From Rodentolepis nana (Eukaryota > Platyhelminthes > Cestoda > Cyclophyllidea > Hymenolepididae): DNA of 23,362 bases. Numbering within the stretch: position 1 is the first letter of the stretch; each line of letters starts with the position of its first letter. The notes beneath the pieces were generated by a model that had not been told where the DNA came from, did not search any database, and worked only from the letters and a program-made list of their open reading frames with translations. The position numbers and the translations under genes were made by a program. The stretch covers positions 6,749 to 30,110 of the forward strand of contig UZAE01012888.1 of NCBI GenBank assembly GCA_900617975.1, written 5' to 3'. Positions 1 through 9,027 of this stretch are shown one piece after another.

Positions 1-135
1 CACCCCCCACCTCACCCAACACATTTTAATAATTCTGAGAACTCATGGAGTATGCTGAAATTTCACACCATAAAGGTGAAGTAGATCCCGACAATTAGAT
101 TAACAACTTGATGCAATTTTAAATGCAACAACAAC

Positions 136-141
136 TTTATT
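136..141 (-). terminator. Poly(A) signal of the cyclophilin gene
   Basis: AATAAA on the minus strand, 35 bases after the cyclophilin stop codon. It is the nearest canonical signal, so the 3' UTR is probably only 50-70 bases long. Inferred from position and motif. Confidence 0.6.
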
Positions 142-175
142 ACACATACACACACATATACACACGAGCGATAAT

Positions 176-244
176 TTATACTAATTCTCCACAGTAGGTT
201 ATTAGAACAGGTTCTTTTGGGTTTCCCGATTTCGTTCCGACTGC
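176..244 (-). CDS. Cyclophilin, last coding exon (C-terminus and stop)
   Basis: On the minus strand a pyrimidine-rich tract ending in CCTTTTAG is followed by 22 codons beginning AVGTKSGNPKEP and ending ITYCGELV, then TAA at 178-176. This is the C-terminal strand of a cyclophilin, whose family normally ends in ADCGxL or a near variant. The exon begins in phase 0, matching the phase-0 end of the exon at 1305-1371. The ending CGEL and the residues KSGxP recall the Cyp33/PPIE branch more than cyclophilin A (CGQL), but 22 residues do not settle this. An AATAAA signal lies 35 bases past the stop. The intron between this exon and the previous one is about 1.06 kb. Confidence 0.88.
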   Translation of the reverse strand, partial: AVGTKSGNPKEPVLITYCGELV

Positions 245-1304
245 CTAAAAGGAAGGTGAACAAAAAAAAGAAATTATTACTCAGTACAGTACAAGCCTCT
301 GGCATTTCTCATCGACAGACTACATAAACCCATATGGGAATAATATTGCACCACTAAGCCGGCTAAACAAAGGGCAAAATCTGTCGATTACTTCCAGGGA
401 AATCGAGCGAAAAAAATGAAGTGCAAAGTTTCCGATTGGTGAGCAAATATTCGCAGGAAAAGGGACGATATTCATGCACTATCATTCCTCAGGGGTGCCA
501 ATTAACGGACTTTAAGAAACCAATTTTGTGGTTGATTCGAGTCTTACCAAGGACAGGAAGCTATTCTGAACGCTGATATTTGATGTCCATATGAATCTCT
601 TAAAGGAACATTTTGCAAAAACAGCAATAGGCACACGCTCTTCCGAGAGGGAAAAGAAGAAGTAAGAATTCCGATTTCCACGAACCAGAACTCCTTACCA
701 CTTTTCCAAATAATGTCCTTGAAGTATGATAGCACCTTCCAGACTTTAACACCCATTATATGGGGATTGCCAGGCAAGACTCCAACTACTGCCAACGTCT
801 ACAGTAGTCAGGCTTAATGAGTGTGGTTGGTCATCCCGCCAACTGGAAGTGTGCCGATGGGATTCAAACCCATGACCCCTAACATGGCAAACTAGAACCA
901 AGACCAATGCACCCCAAACCACAGTATGACATATATGATACTTGTAAAATAAAGTACATATTATTAAAATTAATTATCAAGACCTTCAGATGCTCAAGTA
1001 TTCAGCAAAGTGCCAACTCGTAAGAAAAGTATGAAGTTCACAAACCAGCTATCGAAGGGCAAAAATGGCCAAGAAAAATTCATGCCACAGGCTCTATCAC
1101 GAAGTCCAAGATGGCTGAAGAAATTGCTGTCAAGTGCTTAACAACAATTAAAACTCCTAACAAAATCAATGTTATGAGTGGTATTCTATTGCAAAATTAA
1201 ATAAATGACTCAATGTTGAAAACCGACAGTATTGGCTTATTTACCCAATAAGATTCTTTTTTTTGAAATATACAGCATTTTCAGAAGCATCATCAACAAC
1301 TTAC
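245..1304 (-). other. Last intron of the cyclophilin gene
   Basis: About 1.06 kb between the donor GTAAGT at 1304-1299 and the acceptor at 245-246. It contains one tRNA-like SINE head (845-920). An open frame on the plus strand near 1028-1200 matches nothing I recognise. No other gene seen. Confidence 0.7.
845..920 (-). repeat. tRNA-like head of a SINE relic
   Basis: Minus strand. A B-box-like GGTTTGAATCC (870-860, one change from GGTTCGAATCC) sits about 45 bases after an A-box-like GGGTGCATTGG (near 914-904). This is the normal RNA polymerase III spacing. The segment ends CCCATCGGCAC, like a tRNA acceptor arm, and runs on into unrelated sequence, so it looks like a tRNA-derived SINE head rather than a working tRNA. 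No cloverleaf was computed. Confidence 0.45.
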
Positions 1305-1371
1305 TTCAATTTTTCTGACCACATCCATACCCTCAATGACACGGCCAAAGACGACATGTTTGCCATCCAAC
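1305..1371 (-). CDS. Cyclophilin, penultimate coding exon
   Basis: This 67-base exon completes a split Trp codon (TG|G) and adds 22 residues, [20 protein letters not shown] followed by IE. It contains the family hallmark [10 protein letters not shown]. The Trp equals W121 of human cyclophilin A (cyclosporin contact) and the His equals H126 of the active site. The acceptor is ATTCAG|G and the donor GAA|GTAAGT, a consensus match. The end is phase 0 and joins cleanly to the exon at 176-244. The upstream intron is short, 83 bases. The call as a cyclophilin is secure; the paralogue is not. Confidence 0.93.
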
Positions 1372-1454
1372 CTGAATAGAAAGCGGAAAAGACAAAGGTA
1401 AATGCCAATGATAGTGAGTTAGTGCAAGAATTTGATTGGTGGAGGAATGCTTAC

Positions 1455-1530
1455 CAATCGCAGGGTTCTGTACAAATGAAAAATTGAGAACCATTCGTGT
1501 TTGGTCCAGAATTTGCCATAGACAATACAC
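1455..1530 (-). CDS. Cyclophilin, internal exon with the active-site Gln/Phe segment
   Basis: The exon encodes [20 protein letters not shown] then EPCD and the first two bases of Trp. [14 protein letters not shown] is the most conserved cyclophilin stretch and carries the Ala, Gln and Phe equal to A101, Q111 and F113 of human cyclophilin A. Acceptor TTCTAG|GT, donor TG|GTAAGC. It starts with the last two bases of a codon (phase 1), as expected for the Gly in the usual GPG-VLSMAN. Together the three exons give 69 residues, about the last 40 percent of a single cyclophilin domain. The N-terminal exons, including the catalytic Arg, were not found on this strand anywhere in the window. Peptidyl-prolyl isomerases speed proline cis-trans switching in folding, signalling or the spliceosome. 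Confidence 0.93.
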
Positions 1531-1609
1531 CTAGAAGGAGAAATCAGACAATATTAATTTATTGTAAAGCTAATACACGTAAAAGTGTTGCCATTTTTTC
1601 CAAAGTTAC

Positions 1610-1624
1610 TTCTCTCTCTCTCTC
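1610..1624. repeat. (TC)n microsatellite
   Basis: Short CT dinucleotide run on the plus strand. Confidence 0.8.
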
Positions 1625-2204
1625 CTGCTAGCTATCCACCAAAGTTAAAGCCACAGCTACAGAGGTAAAAATTCTTGATAAATTGACGAGGATCTCAACG
1701 GCTTTTTTGATCCCCTCTCCTTTACCATTTGTTAGCTTCTCTATCAGAATTGGTGTCATTGGCTTACAGCAACAATAATTGGAACTCAATGTATTACTGT
1801 GGATAATATTATTAGTATGGATTTTAAAGGGAAGAAAATGATTGGTGGCTTGGTTTAACAATAATTTCAGCGGTAGTCGATTTGTAGTTTTAGACACCAA
1901 TGAGGAAATCCGATAATAATAAGATATTTAACACTTTAACGCCCAAATGATTTTCCATCGAGAAATGCAATCAACCACGCTCACACGTGCGTCTGACAGC
2001 AGGCTGATGCGATTGTGATAAGTTTCGGTAGTAACATGTTTCGAACGGCAATAGTGCCTTCTGCTACGAGTCTAGTACTGATGCAGCATATTTGGAAAGA
2101 GAACCGTACAGTCCTATGGGGCGATAAAAGAATGACTCGCGCTATTCTGGTTAATTGCATGATTATGGAAAAGGAGATCCTCAAAATAAGGATACGTTTT
2201 GAGC

Positions 2205-2270
2205 TACCGGTGGCGTAGTGGACAACCTGGACGTCTAAAATGTCAGAGGCCACGAGACCGATGACCATGG
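2205..2270 (+). repeat. tRNA-like head of a second SINE type
   Basis: A perfect A-box match, TGGCGTAGTGG at 2211-2221, is followed at the correct distance by a degenerate B-box, GAGACCGATGACC (2254-2266). The surroundings do not fold obviously into a functional tRNA and no anticodon arm is clear. It reads as the head of an old tRNA-derived SINE. Thirty bases further on, at 2301-2321, is a 21-mer that recurs with one mismatch at 20290-20310. Confidence 0.4.
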
Positions 2271-2619
2271 GTGCACACATGATGAAAGTGTACTGATTAC
2301 TTCTGATCAATAAGAGTCGTGTGATAGAATGTGAGCTTCTCGAAAGCTCTGCTTTTGATACCTATGCTCTACTCCAATCAGCTATTGGCAACTTTTTCCC
2401 AAAATGGACTTCAGAAGTCTTGTGCGACTGCATTTTTAACAGGCCAGAAATATAGGTGAAAAATGAATGAATATGATCTCTATTGACAACCTACAAATTA
2501 TAAAAACTAGCGCTCCGCAACAATAAAACGGATACAATGCTTAAGTTGTTAAATTCCACGAGAACTACATTGTGATTTAGTGGATTTGAGTGAAATATCC
2601 CACACTTAAGATTATATTT

Positions 2620-2638
2620 GGGGGGGGGGAGGGAGGGG
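2620..2638. repeat. Poly-G tract with G-quadruplex potential
   Basis: Nineteen bases, all G except two A residues, in an AT-rich setting. It fits the G3+N1-7 quadruplex pattern. Confidence 0.75.
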
Positions 2639-3014
2639 TGACATATGCGGGGGTTTATCATCTATGTACTTTGCATAAAACGTGAAATTAGAGATAAGCA
2701 TCCTGATAGCGTAGGATAAAAAAGAAGAGTAGCAAGTCAGAGTAAAGCCATGAATAAGTATGTCGGGATTTAAGGAATGAAAGATTGGATAAGAGCACAA
2801 AGTGCAAAGATGGAAAACGAAACAATGAGAGAAGAGGTAGCAATCATCTTCTCATAATAACAACCGATCACCTCCCCAGTACAGGGTTATGAGTTGAGTA
2901 TACCTCAAGATATAGGCTCGCGTTCGCCACAGTTCTTCCATGCTGTTATTATGACACAGCAAGTGGTTGTCTACTAACTGACGAGATTGCTAGATTAGTT
3001 TACTTCCAACCCCC

Positions 3015-3015
3015 N
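3015..3015. other. Undetermined base
   Basis: A single n directly after a run of five C (3010-3014), probably a homopolymer sequencing ambiguity. Confidence 0.95.
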
Positions 3016-3147
3016 GAGCTTTTGGTAATCGTTGAAGTTAATGTTGAAACTCATTATTAGTTCAATTAGAAGCCTTAATTTAAAAAAATCGATCGGGGAC
3101 GACTGTATTTTGAGCAAGCATCCATAAGGATTACTTTGCTGACTATC

Positions 3148-3161
3148 AGAATTGTAAAATT
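3148..3161. repeat. Target-site duplication of SINE copy 1, left side
   Basis: AGAATTGTAAAATT; partner AGAGTTTTAAAATT at 3487-3500, 12 of 14 identical. Confidence 0.7.
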
Positions 3162-3486
3162 TATTTATTTATTTCAGGTCTCAGGCGTTTTGATAGTCAT
3201 CATTAGCCCTTTAGCTGACTTCAGACTTCATGGAAGGGAGGAACATCAAAGTGACAATAAGTCGAGGAGAGGAACAGAAGTGTGATTCACAGATGTAAAA
3301 GAGACAGACAGACACAAAGGCAGAGAAAAAAGGCAAGGTGAGCGCTGTGGAAGTGGTGGAATATGACATACAGTGGGTCATGGTAGATTGATGTCAGAAG
3401 TCAACCGCCGGTGAATGGACTTTTTTGCCGTATGAGTGTACTTTACCCAGGATACACCAAGTAGAGGTAAGCCTATTGCACATCCC
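3162..3486 (-). mobile_element. SINE copy 1 (family with LINE-type 3' tail)
   Basis: On the minus strand it starts GGGATGTGCAATAGGCTTAC and ends in an ATAAATAAAT-type tail at 3162. Flanks AGAATTGTAAAATT (3148-3161) and AGAGTTTTAAAATT (3487-3500) match at 12 of 14 positions, a target-site duplication. All family landmarks are present in order: 5' domain, TGACTTCTGA, the CTGTATGTCATATTC block, a pyrimidine-rich middle, and the tail GAAGTCAGCTAAAGGGCTAA. On the plus strand it offers a splice acceptor (TTTATTTCAG, exon start 3178) and donor (GAG|GTAAGC at 3467). Confidence 0.85.
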
Positions 3487-3500
3487 AGAGTTTTAAAATT

Positions 3501-4700
3501 ATTCTTCACAGAAGTTTGCCCACTTTTTACGGTAATTTGTAATCTTACGATAAATATCATTGAATTTACTGCAAAAAAACCAGCCGACACTCGCAAAAAA
3601 TTCTATATATATCTGGTTAAAAGAGGTAGTGGGAAGGAAAACCTTGACAAAATGTACTTTTGTAAGTACAATGTAGGTCATGAAAACACAACTCTGATAT
3701 AATCAACAAACCTAAATTAATGATCTTCAACACAGATTGGAAAGATGTTCAATCTCCTTGATTGTTATGAACCTCTATACCGCCGTAGTGCCTAAAATAA
3801 CTTAATTTTCTAAGATTATTATGGCCTGTCCAAGCAAAACGCAACGAAATGTTCGTTCTTGATACTTTGCAACAATACCTTAAAAGGAAAGTATCAAATA
3901 TTCCGTAAAAATATTTAATCTCGGATAAAAGCGTTAGTTCAACTCTTTCGTATAATTGCAAAATTATTCTCAAAGCCCTGTCAATTCTACCTGGATGAAA
4001 GCTAATCGTAAACAAAAAAGTCTTTTAAACGAAACTATTAACCTAGAGAATATTTGATTTTTATGAAGACATAAACAATAAGTTATTATTTGTTCGTAGA
4101 AAGCTATAAACACCCCAATGTGATCAAGGCTAAGCCATTGACTTGTACATTCGTCGAATTTTTCTATTTTACTAGAATCAGTTTCAACTCAGAAATAGTA
4201 ATACCAAATAGAGCTTCATTCCTTTGGGCTAATAATTATTGCATTTAAGAATAAAATTAAAACTTAATTTTCGTAAAATAGAAATGAGATGCGAAAAATT
4301 ACAAATCGCGCATTTTGTTTAGATAGATTCTATTAGTGCTAGTACTGAAAACAGTAAAACAATTCGATCAAAATCTTGTGTGGTAACGATTATTGAACGG
4401 ATAGCCCCCAAAGACCAAATACAGTCTAATGTTTCACGAGATAAATAGCAACCCATAAAAATGTCACGTGAATAGAGGACGGGGGAGATGGAAGCCAACA
4501 CATCGGATTGGGTGGAGATATAGTGCATTCATGTAATGGAGACTCATAAATTTTTGTGGAAAGGCCTAACGTGATTCCAGCAAAGTTTAAAGTCACATAG
4601 ATCATGATGCTTAAAGTGTTTTAGAAAATGGGAACAATATATGCCAAAAAAAATTTATTTAACCTAAAATAGGTGTATTCCGTTTCCGAAATAATCGTGC
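3501..4700. other. AT-rich stretch, no gene seen
   Basis: Several short open frames on both strands have no recognisable motif or splice context. Nothing annotated. Confidence 0.5.
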
Positions 4701-4710
4701 ATAATACGCT

Positions 4711-4717
4711 TATAAAA
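4711..4717 (+). promoter_or_regulatory. TATA box candidate
   Basis: TATAAAA lies about 30 bases before a possible start site near 4740 and 75 bases before the ATG at 4786. It is only meaningful if the short coding exon that follows is real. Confidence 0.3.
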
Positions 4718-4785
4718 CCAAAACCAAGCATTTTCGCCACAGAAGTGGTTAATTAGTAGACAATTTCACAGAAAATCTCATAGCG

Positions 4786-4881
4786 ATGAGCGAATTTAAA
4801 TCTGCCCTGGAAGACATAGTGGAGAATCACTCATATATGTGTGGTGACGTCCCACCATGTAAAAACAAAGAACCCAACCCC
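4786..4881 (+). CDS. Possible first coding exon of an unknown gene
   Basis: ATG at 4786 opens 32 codons, MSEFKSALEDIVENHSYMCG then DVPPCKNKEPNP, ending at GTGAGT, a strong donor hexamer at 4882. Base composition is clearly richer in G+C than the flanks and falls back after the proposed donor. A TATAAAA lies 75 bases upstream. If not spliced, the frame runs 26 codons further to a stop, giving a 58-residue protein. I do not recognise the sequence. It has no signal peptide or membrane segment and includes two Cys (CGDVPPC). It lies opposite the likely first intron of the carrier gene. It may equally be a chance open frame. Confidence 0.33.
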
Positions 4882-4887
4882 GTGAGT

Positions 4888-6004
4888 GCATTGAATGGAA
4901 AATACTTTAGAATTAGATTAATCATTGATCACGACTATCTTCTCTGTACTAAGATATGCTAATTAAGGAGAGCGTAAGAATCGCCTTTATGATTTATCTA
5001 GTGAAATCAACTATCCTAACAATTTAAGATCGGCACTCAAACGTAACTACGCATAAACTAACAAAGTCATACTTTCGCGCCTTTTCGCCTCTCTAAAGCT
5101 TGACTATAAGAGAATTTGTCAGAGGAATTATATTCAATTGAACTGTCAAGGCCAGTGTTTACTAAAACTTGATTTTTTGAAGCAAACCAATCATATTTTA
5201 ACATAGGTATATGCGCTTTCATGGAACGTTGAACTTAGAATCAATTACTTTCCGCGTAAATGGCATGTTTAAGTAGAGAAAACTCCAGGACCCATTCGAT
5301 TTACCTTCAAAAGAATAACAGAGCTTAGAAAAATTTGGAATATTGGCCTTCAACAAGGGATAGTAAGTAAAATGTTGTTGCATTTCAACCAACATACATT
5401 GCTAAAATAAAGTACAGTTGTGATTGAACCTTATATGCACTAATTTGATCATTTTACATTTGTTACAATGCTTGGTTGCAAAATAAGCATCTTGACCTGT
5501 AAAAACCATCCTTTCCATGATTAAGGTAGTCTGGCAATCTGATTGGCCAATTTTAACCAATTACGTAACAAAATAAGCCAGTACGGTGCTCTTCTCATTA
5601 AATTAGGGTATTTAACGAAAAACGATAAGGCATAAATTAATATTTCATGTTTTTTCAACGAAATAATAAGGGAACAGATGATTTCATGGGAAATTCAAAT
5701 TCTAGTTGATATTGTGAGCCTCTTTTCAGAGGCTAAAATTTGAAGCTAATTTCGAGAAAAAATGTGGCATATTTATAAGAAAAGAAGTATGGAAGAAAAC
5801 AGCTAATCTTACATAGCTAGATGCTTTTTCGCGGAAATTGTATAAGCAGCGCAAATTATGTGCAAATATTGGAATTCGATACAATAAGTGTCGAAATAAG
5901 TGCACTTACAAACTTAATAACGAAAAAAAGTGAAATACAAAAGCAAATTTTATTTGCAATTCATATCTATTTTCTATTAATCAAAGCATAGTTAAGCTCA
6001 ATTT
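4888..6004. other. AT-rich intron-like stretch left of the carrier exon
   Basis: Begins the first intron of the carrier gene (donor GTAAGT at 6010-6005, minus strand). Holds a perfect 7-bp hairpin at 5717-5734 (AGCCTCT, loop TTTC, AGAGGCT). No carrier-domain exon with the PxDxxK/R signature was found. Confidence 0.6.
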
Positions 6005-6010
6005 ACTTAC

Positions 6011-6572
6011 CACCAGCCACAAGAGTTCGCCACGCTTCTCCAGATTTCTTTTCTTCCTCTGTATAATCATCAGGAACTTGCACCAATTCGCCAATATCCA
6101 CAGCCGACGCCCGCCTCCAGTAGTGAAATATATCCTCAAGTCGGGTCTTACCAGAGAGTATAAGGAAATCTCTCCATTCATTGAAATCAATACTAGAAGA
6201 TGCATCTTGATCAACCCTTTTCAACAGTCTTTCTGCTTCTTTGAGAGAAATTTCTACACCGAGTTCCCGCATTTGAGCTTGAATTTCTGAGGCGTCAACT
6301 ACATTGTCCTGATTTTTATCCATTTGACGAAATGCCAGTTTAAGTTGAGTTTCTGTATCTGTAATATAGTCCACAAATTCCTGAAAGGTCATAGTAGTTC
6401 GACTTTCACTACGACCAATGATTTCCGCTGCAGTTGAATCCTTTTCAGCATTATTGATTCTGGAGGCTAGCTCAGCGACACTAACTCGACCATCTTTGTC
6501 GACATCTAACTCTTTGAAAAGTTTGGAAATACGTTCACGATCCTCTGATTTGAGGTTTGATTTCTCTGGCAT
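6011..6572 (-). CDS. Calcium-binding mitochondrial carrier (SCaMC type), first coding exon with the EF-hand domain
   Basis: 187 codons plus one base from ATG at 6572-6570, the only ATG in frame; the frame stays open upstream but only to a GTG. The product is the cytosol-facing calcium sensor of an ATP-Mg/phosphate carrier of the inner mitochondrial membrane. EF1 loop is at residues 23-34 (DVDKDGRVSVAE, canonical). EF2, about 54-65, has lost its Asp ligands. EF3 is at 85-96 (DKNQDNVVDASE) and EF4 at 121-132 (DQDASSSIDFNE, Ser in place of the usual central Asp/Gly). Then come NEWRDFL and the linker PDDYTEEEKKSG before LVAGG, where vertebrate SCaMCs run into the first carrier helix. The donor G|GTAAGT at 6010 splits the Gly codon (phase 1). 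Length and order match the SLC25A23/24/25 N-terminal domain. The six-helix carrier part is missing from the window. Confidence 0.93.
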
Positions 6573-6720
6573 CGATGAGTTAATTCTGACTCCAAGGTAA
6601 AACCACGGCTTAGTAACGCGTGTGCGCACGTACCTGGCCCTGCTGACTAGCGTAGAGCCTTTATGTAGCAGGGTTAGTGCCTTTCCGTTAATTGGTTCAG
6701 TTGACTAAACGGCAGCAAAA
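6573..6720 (-). promoter_or_regulatory. Probable 5' UTR and promoter-proximal region of the carrier gene
   Basis: CpG-containing stretch (ACGCGT, GTGCGCAC near 6616-6630), unlike the AT-rich surroundings, directly upstream of the carrier ATG. An AG|GTACGT on the minus strand near 6632 could be a donor of a non-coding exon or chance. No TATA box is evident. Role inferred from position. Confidence 0.4.
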
Positions 6721-6896
6721 TGTGAAGATGATGATTGGCTTGTCCATTTCAATGATTTTATTGGCTAAGCAGAACGATGGTTGTTTAAAGCTGAATGTCT
6801 GTTGGCTTGAAGACAGCTAAATAAGTAAAGCTGATTGTGTACAAGAATGAAAGCCTCTTACACTTGTGTGCAAAGCGGTACTTATATTTACACCAT

Positions 6897-7197
6897 GGGG
6901 TGTGCGATAGACTTACTTCCACGTGGTACACCCTGGGCAACGTATTCACATACGGCAAAAAATTCTATTAACCAGCAGTTGACTTCTCACCTCAAACTAC
7001 CATGACCCGACTGTATGTGATATTCGACCCCTTCCGCAGTACTCATCTTACCTTTTCTCTGCCTTGGTGTCTATCTGCCCCTTTTCAATCTTTGAATCAC
7101 TCTTCTGTTTCCTCTCCACTTTTTCACACTTTGAAACCCGAAGTCAGCTAAAGGGCTAATGATAAGTATCGTAAAGCCCAACATTCGAAATATATAA
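6897..7197 (+). mobile_element. SINE copy 2
   Basis: Sense strand starts GGGGTGTGCGATAGACTTAC and ends AAACCCGAAGTCAGCTAAAG followed by GGCTAATGATAAGTATCG and an ATATATAA tail. Flanks ATATTTACACCAT (6884-6896) and ATATTAATACCAT (7198-7210) match at 11 of 13 positions. It lies between the divergent carrier and AMDHD1 starts. The CGTAT/ATACG hairpin is kept but the 3' arm of the outer stem is mutated. Confidence 0.87.
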
Positions 7198-7210
7198 ATA
7201 TTAATACCAT

Positions 7211-8884
7211 TCTGACACCAAAGATGGTCATTTTCCTACAAAGATTAATATTTATTAAGTTGGGAGAATAGCTTGAGTGGAATCTCGTTTAGCGACAAAA
7301 CTTTCTATAATCTTAAGCTTGAAACGCGCATAATAATTAGGTCTAATGCCAAAGTATTGCATGAATGTTTCAGGTATATTCTTCAAAGTGTTATTATCAA
7401 AGTTAGATAGTGCATTCCTAATGGAAATCAGAGGCTGAGCACATCAATTGCAATAACTTTAACATTTTGCAGCTGGGTGCTGCACTGATAATCTCAGACT
7501 TATCCTCAGACTTATCAGATGTGCATAACTGGCAAAAGGGCTTTGCCAATAAATGCAAGTTCGGCTAGCAAGACAATACAATGACTATTGATTGCCAATT
7601 GGCTAAGTGGTCTTTGGACTATCGACTACATTTGCTTCTTAATGCGATTGGCTTCATGGTCGCATGTGATGATTAGGGGATAAGTAGTGCGCTGTTCTTC
7701 CCAGAATGATGCAGCGGGAATGGGATTCTTGGGCTCCCCACACTTTGCAATAAATCGACAAAGAACGTCCCGAGAGATTTTAATGACGATTACAAGTTCG
7801 CTCAAGAGCACATTCACCATAAGAACACATAGTAATGATTCTTTGAGTGCAAATAGCAAATAGACCACTGCACTATATGGCCTTGTAACTCATCAGCTCA
7901 GAATTTTGCTTAGACCGTGCAATGGGAAATGACAATTATTTACAAGGATTTTTTAACCTAATGTAAAAGTATCCATTTTCTTACTACGAATGTATATTTC
8001 GGTTTTTCTATACAATTGTGATACTAGGGCCAGTAAGGACTAAACAATTTGTAATTGATAATTAATTTCTGTTGCAGACAATGCCTTTAATTTACTAAAA
8101 ACAATAGTTCAGTTTCTTCCATTCCCTATTGATCTTGACAACCCAACACAGAGTGCCAATGTACTTGGAAATAATAAAAAATTGATTTATCTATATCATT
8201 CTAAAAATACTAAACAAAGCATAATCTCAATAAAAAAGTAGTAAATATATCAATTAAGGCAAATTGTATTGCAGATAAAATGTTTTTAGCATCGCTTAAT
8301 AATCGATTAACATGATAATATCAATGTTTACGAATTATTCTGGCAATCAGTGACTAAAATGGAAAAAAATTTAATTATTAACAAATTATTAAATAATTGC
8401 AGAAAATATTCAACAATGTGAAAGGAAAGGTTTTATTTGAAAAATATACCTTATTAAAATGATCATCAATTTAACAAAATATAACAGTAAAAATTAAAAA
8501 TTAAAGCGCATAACTTACATTTCTGTAAAAATATTTTAATTTAAAATATCTAATTTTGTTTAACCAGTCAAATAAATGGTTAGGTTATGACCTCAGAACG
8601 GCATATTATCAAAATTGCACAAACTGCTCTTCGTGAAGAGTAAATTTGTCAAGTTTTATAACCCAATCCTTAAAAATTTTAATTGCTTTGGAATAAAATT
8701 AGTTTTAAATGAAAAGTTGTGAAACGTGATATATTTAACCTTTTCTCAAATGGCTTTTATACATCCTTTGTTCAATAATGATTTACACTTCAAGTTAACG
8801 ACTTATTATGATTTTATTTTAGTTATTTTAAAAAATATTTATTTTACTGTTTCAATAATTATTTGGACTGTTTATATTTTAGTC
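7211..8884. other. Intergenic region between divergent genes
   Basis: The left part is mixed and the right part (about 8040-8880) extremely AT-rich. A minus-strand open frame at 7626-7868 (80 residues, with EPKNPIPAASFWEEQRTTYP) lies in a stretch of raised G+C and could be an exon or old transposon piece. I do not recognise it. The AMDHD1 promoter should lie near the right end; no clear motif seen. Confidence 0.5.
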
Positions 8885-9027
8885 ATGTCGATTTTACTTA
8901 AAAACATCTCTCAAATCGTCAACGTTACCAGGAATTCCAAACAGACCTTTATGGTTGACGGTTATGATCTCTTTTGTGTCACAAGTGATCCCGACTCGAA
9001 GAGTAAATATGCTATTCTTCTTGACAG
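8885..9027 (+). CDS. AMDHD1: Imidazolonepropionase, first coding exon
   Basis: ATG at 8885 gives 47 codons plus two bases, beginning MSILLKNISQIVNVTRNSKQ and ending SKSKYAILLD, then AG|GTATAT at 9028. Composition jumps from about 20 percent G+C before the ATG to above 40 percent inside. A TTTATATTTTAG directly precedes the ATG, so a non-coding upstream exon is possible. The two-base overhang AG joins the T of the exon at 18025 to make Ser: KYAILLD-S-DGNILSYGSEDL. The pattern (L-L-x-N-x-x-Q-x-V start, spacer, D-G-x-I-x-x-x-G) matches the small beta domain that opens imidazolonepropionases, which hydrolyse 4-imidazolone-5-propanoate in histidine degradation. The metal-binding HxH lies in the next, unseen exon, so another amidohydrolase is not excluded. 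Confidence 0.62.

Larger units (their letters stand above)
1531..3147. other. Intron or intergenic stretch
   Basis: No exon I can defend. Holds a (TC)n run at 1610-1624, two overlapping opposite-strand open frames around 1981-2310, a tRNA-like head at 2205-2270, a G tract at 2620-2638 and one undetermined base (n) at 3015. If the carrier gene continues leftward, this is part of its first intron. The missing 5' exons of the cyclophilin should lie here or further right. Confidence 0.5.

Noticed and set aside
63..305. 80-codon minus-strand open frame over the cyclophilin end
   Set aside because: It runs through the acceptor and the last exon in the wrong frame; the spliced frame gives the cyclophilin C-terminus.
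544..795. 83-codon minus-strand open frame ending near a GTAAGAC donor
   Set aside because: It lies inside the cyclophilin intron, in a region that continues from a tRNA-like SINE head, and has no recognisable domain.
1981..2310. Open frames of 109 and 67 codons on opposite strands
   Set aside because: Neither shows a known motif or codon preference, and both overlap the tRNA-like head; kept only as a repeat region.
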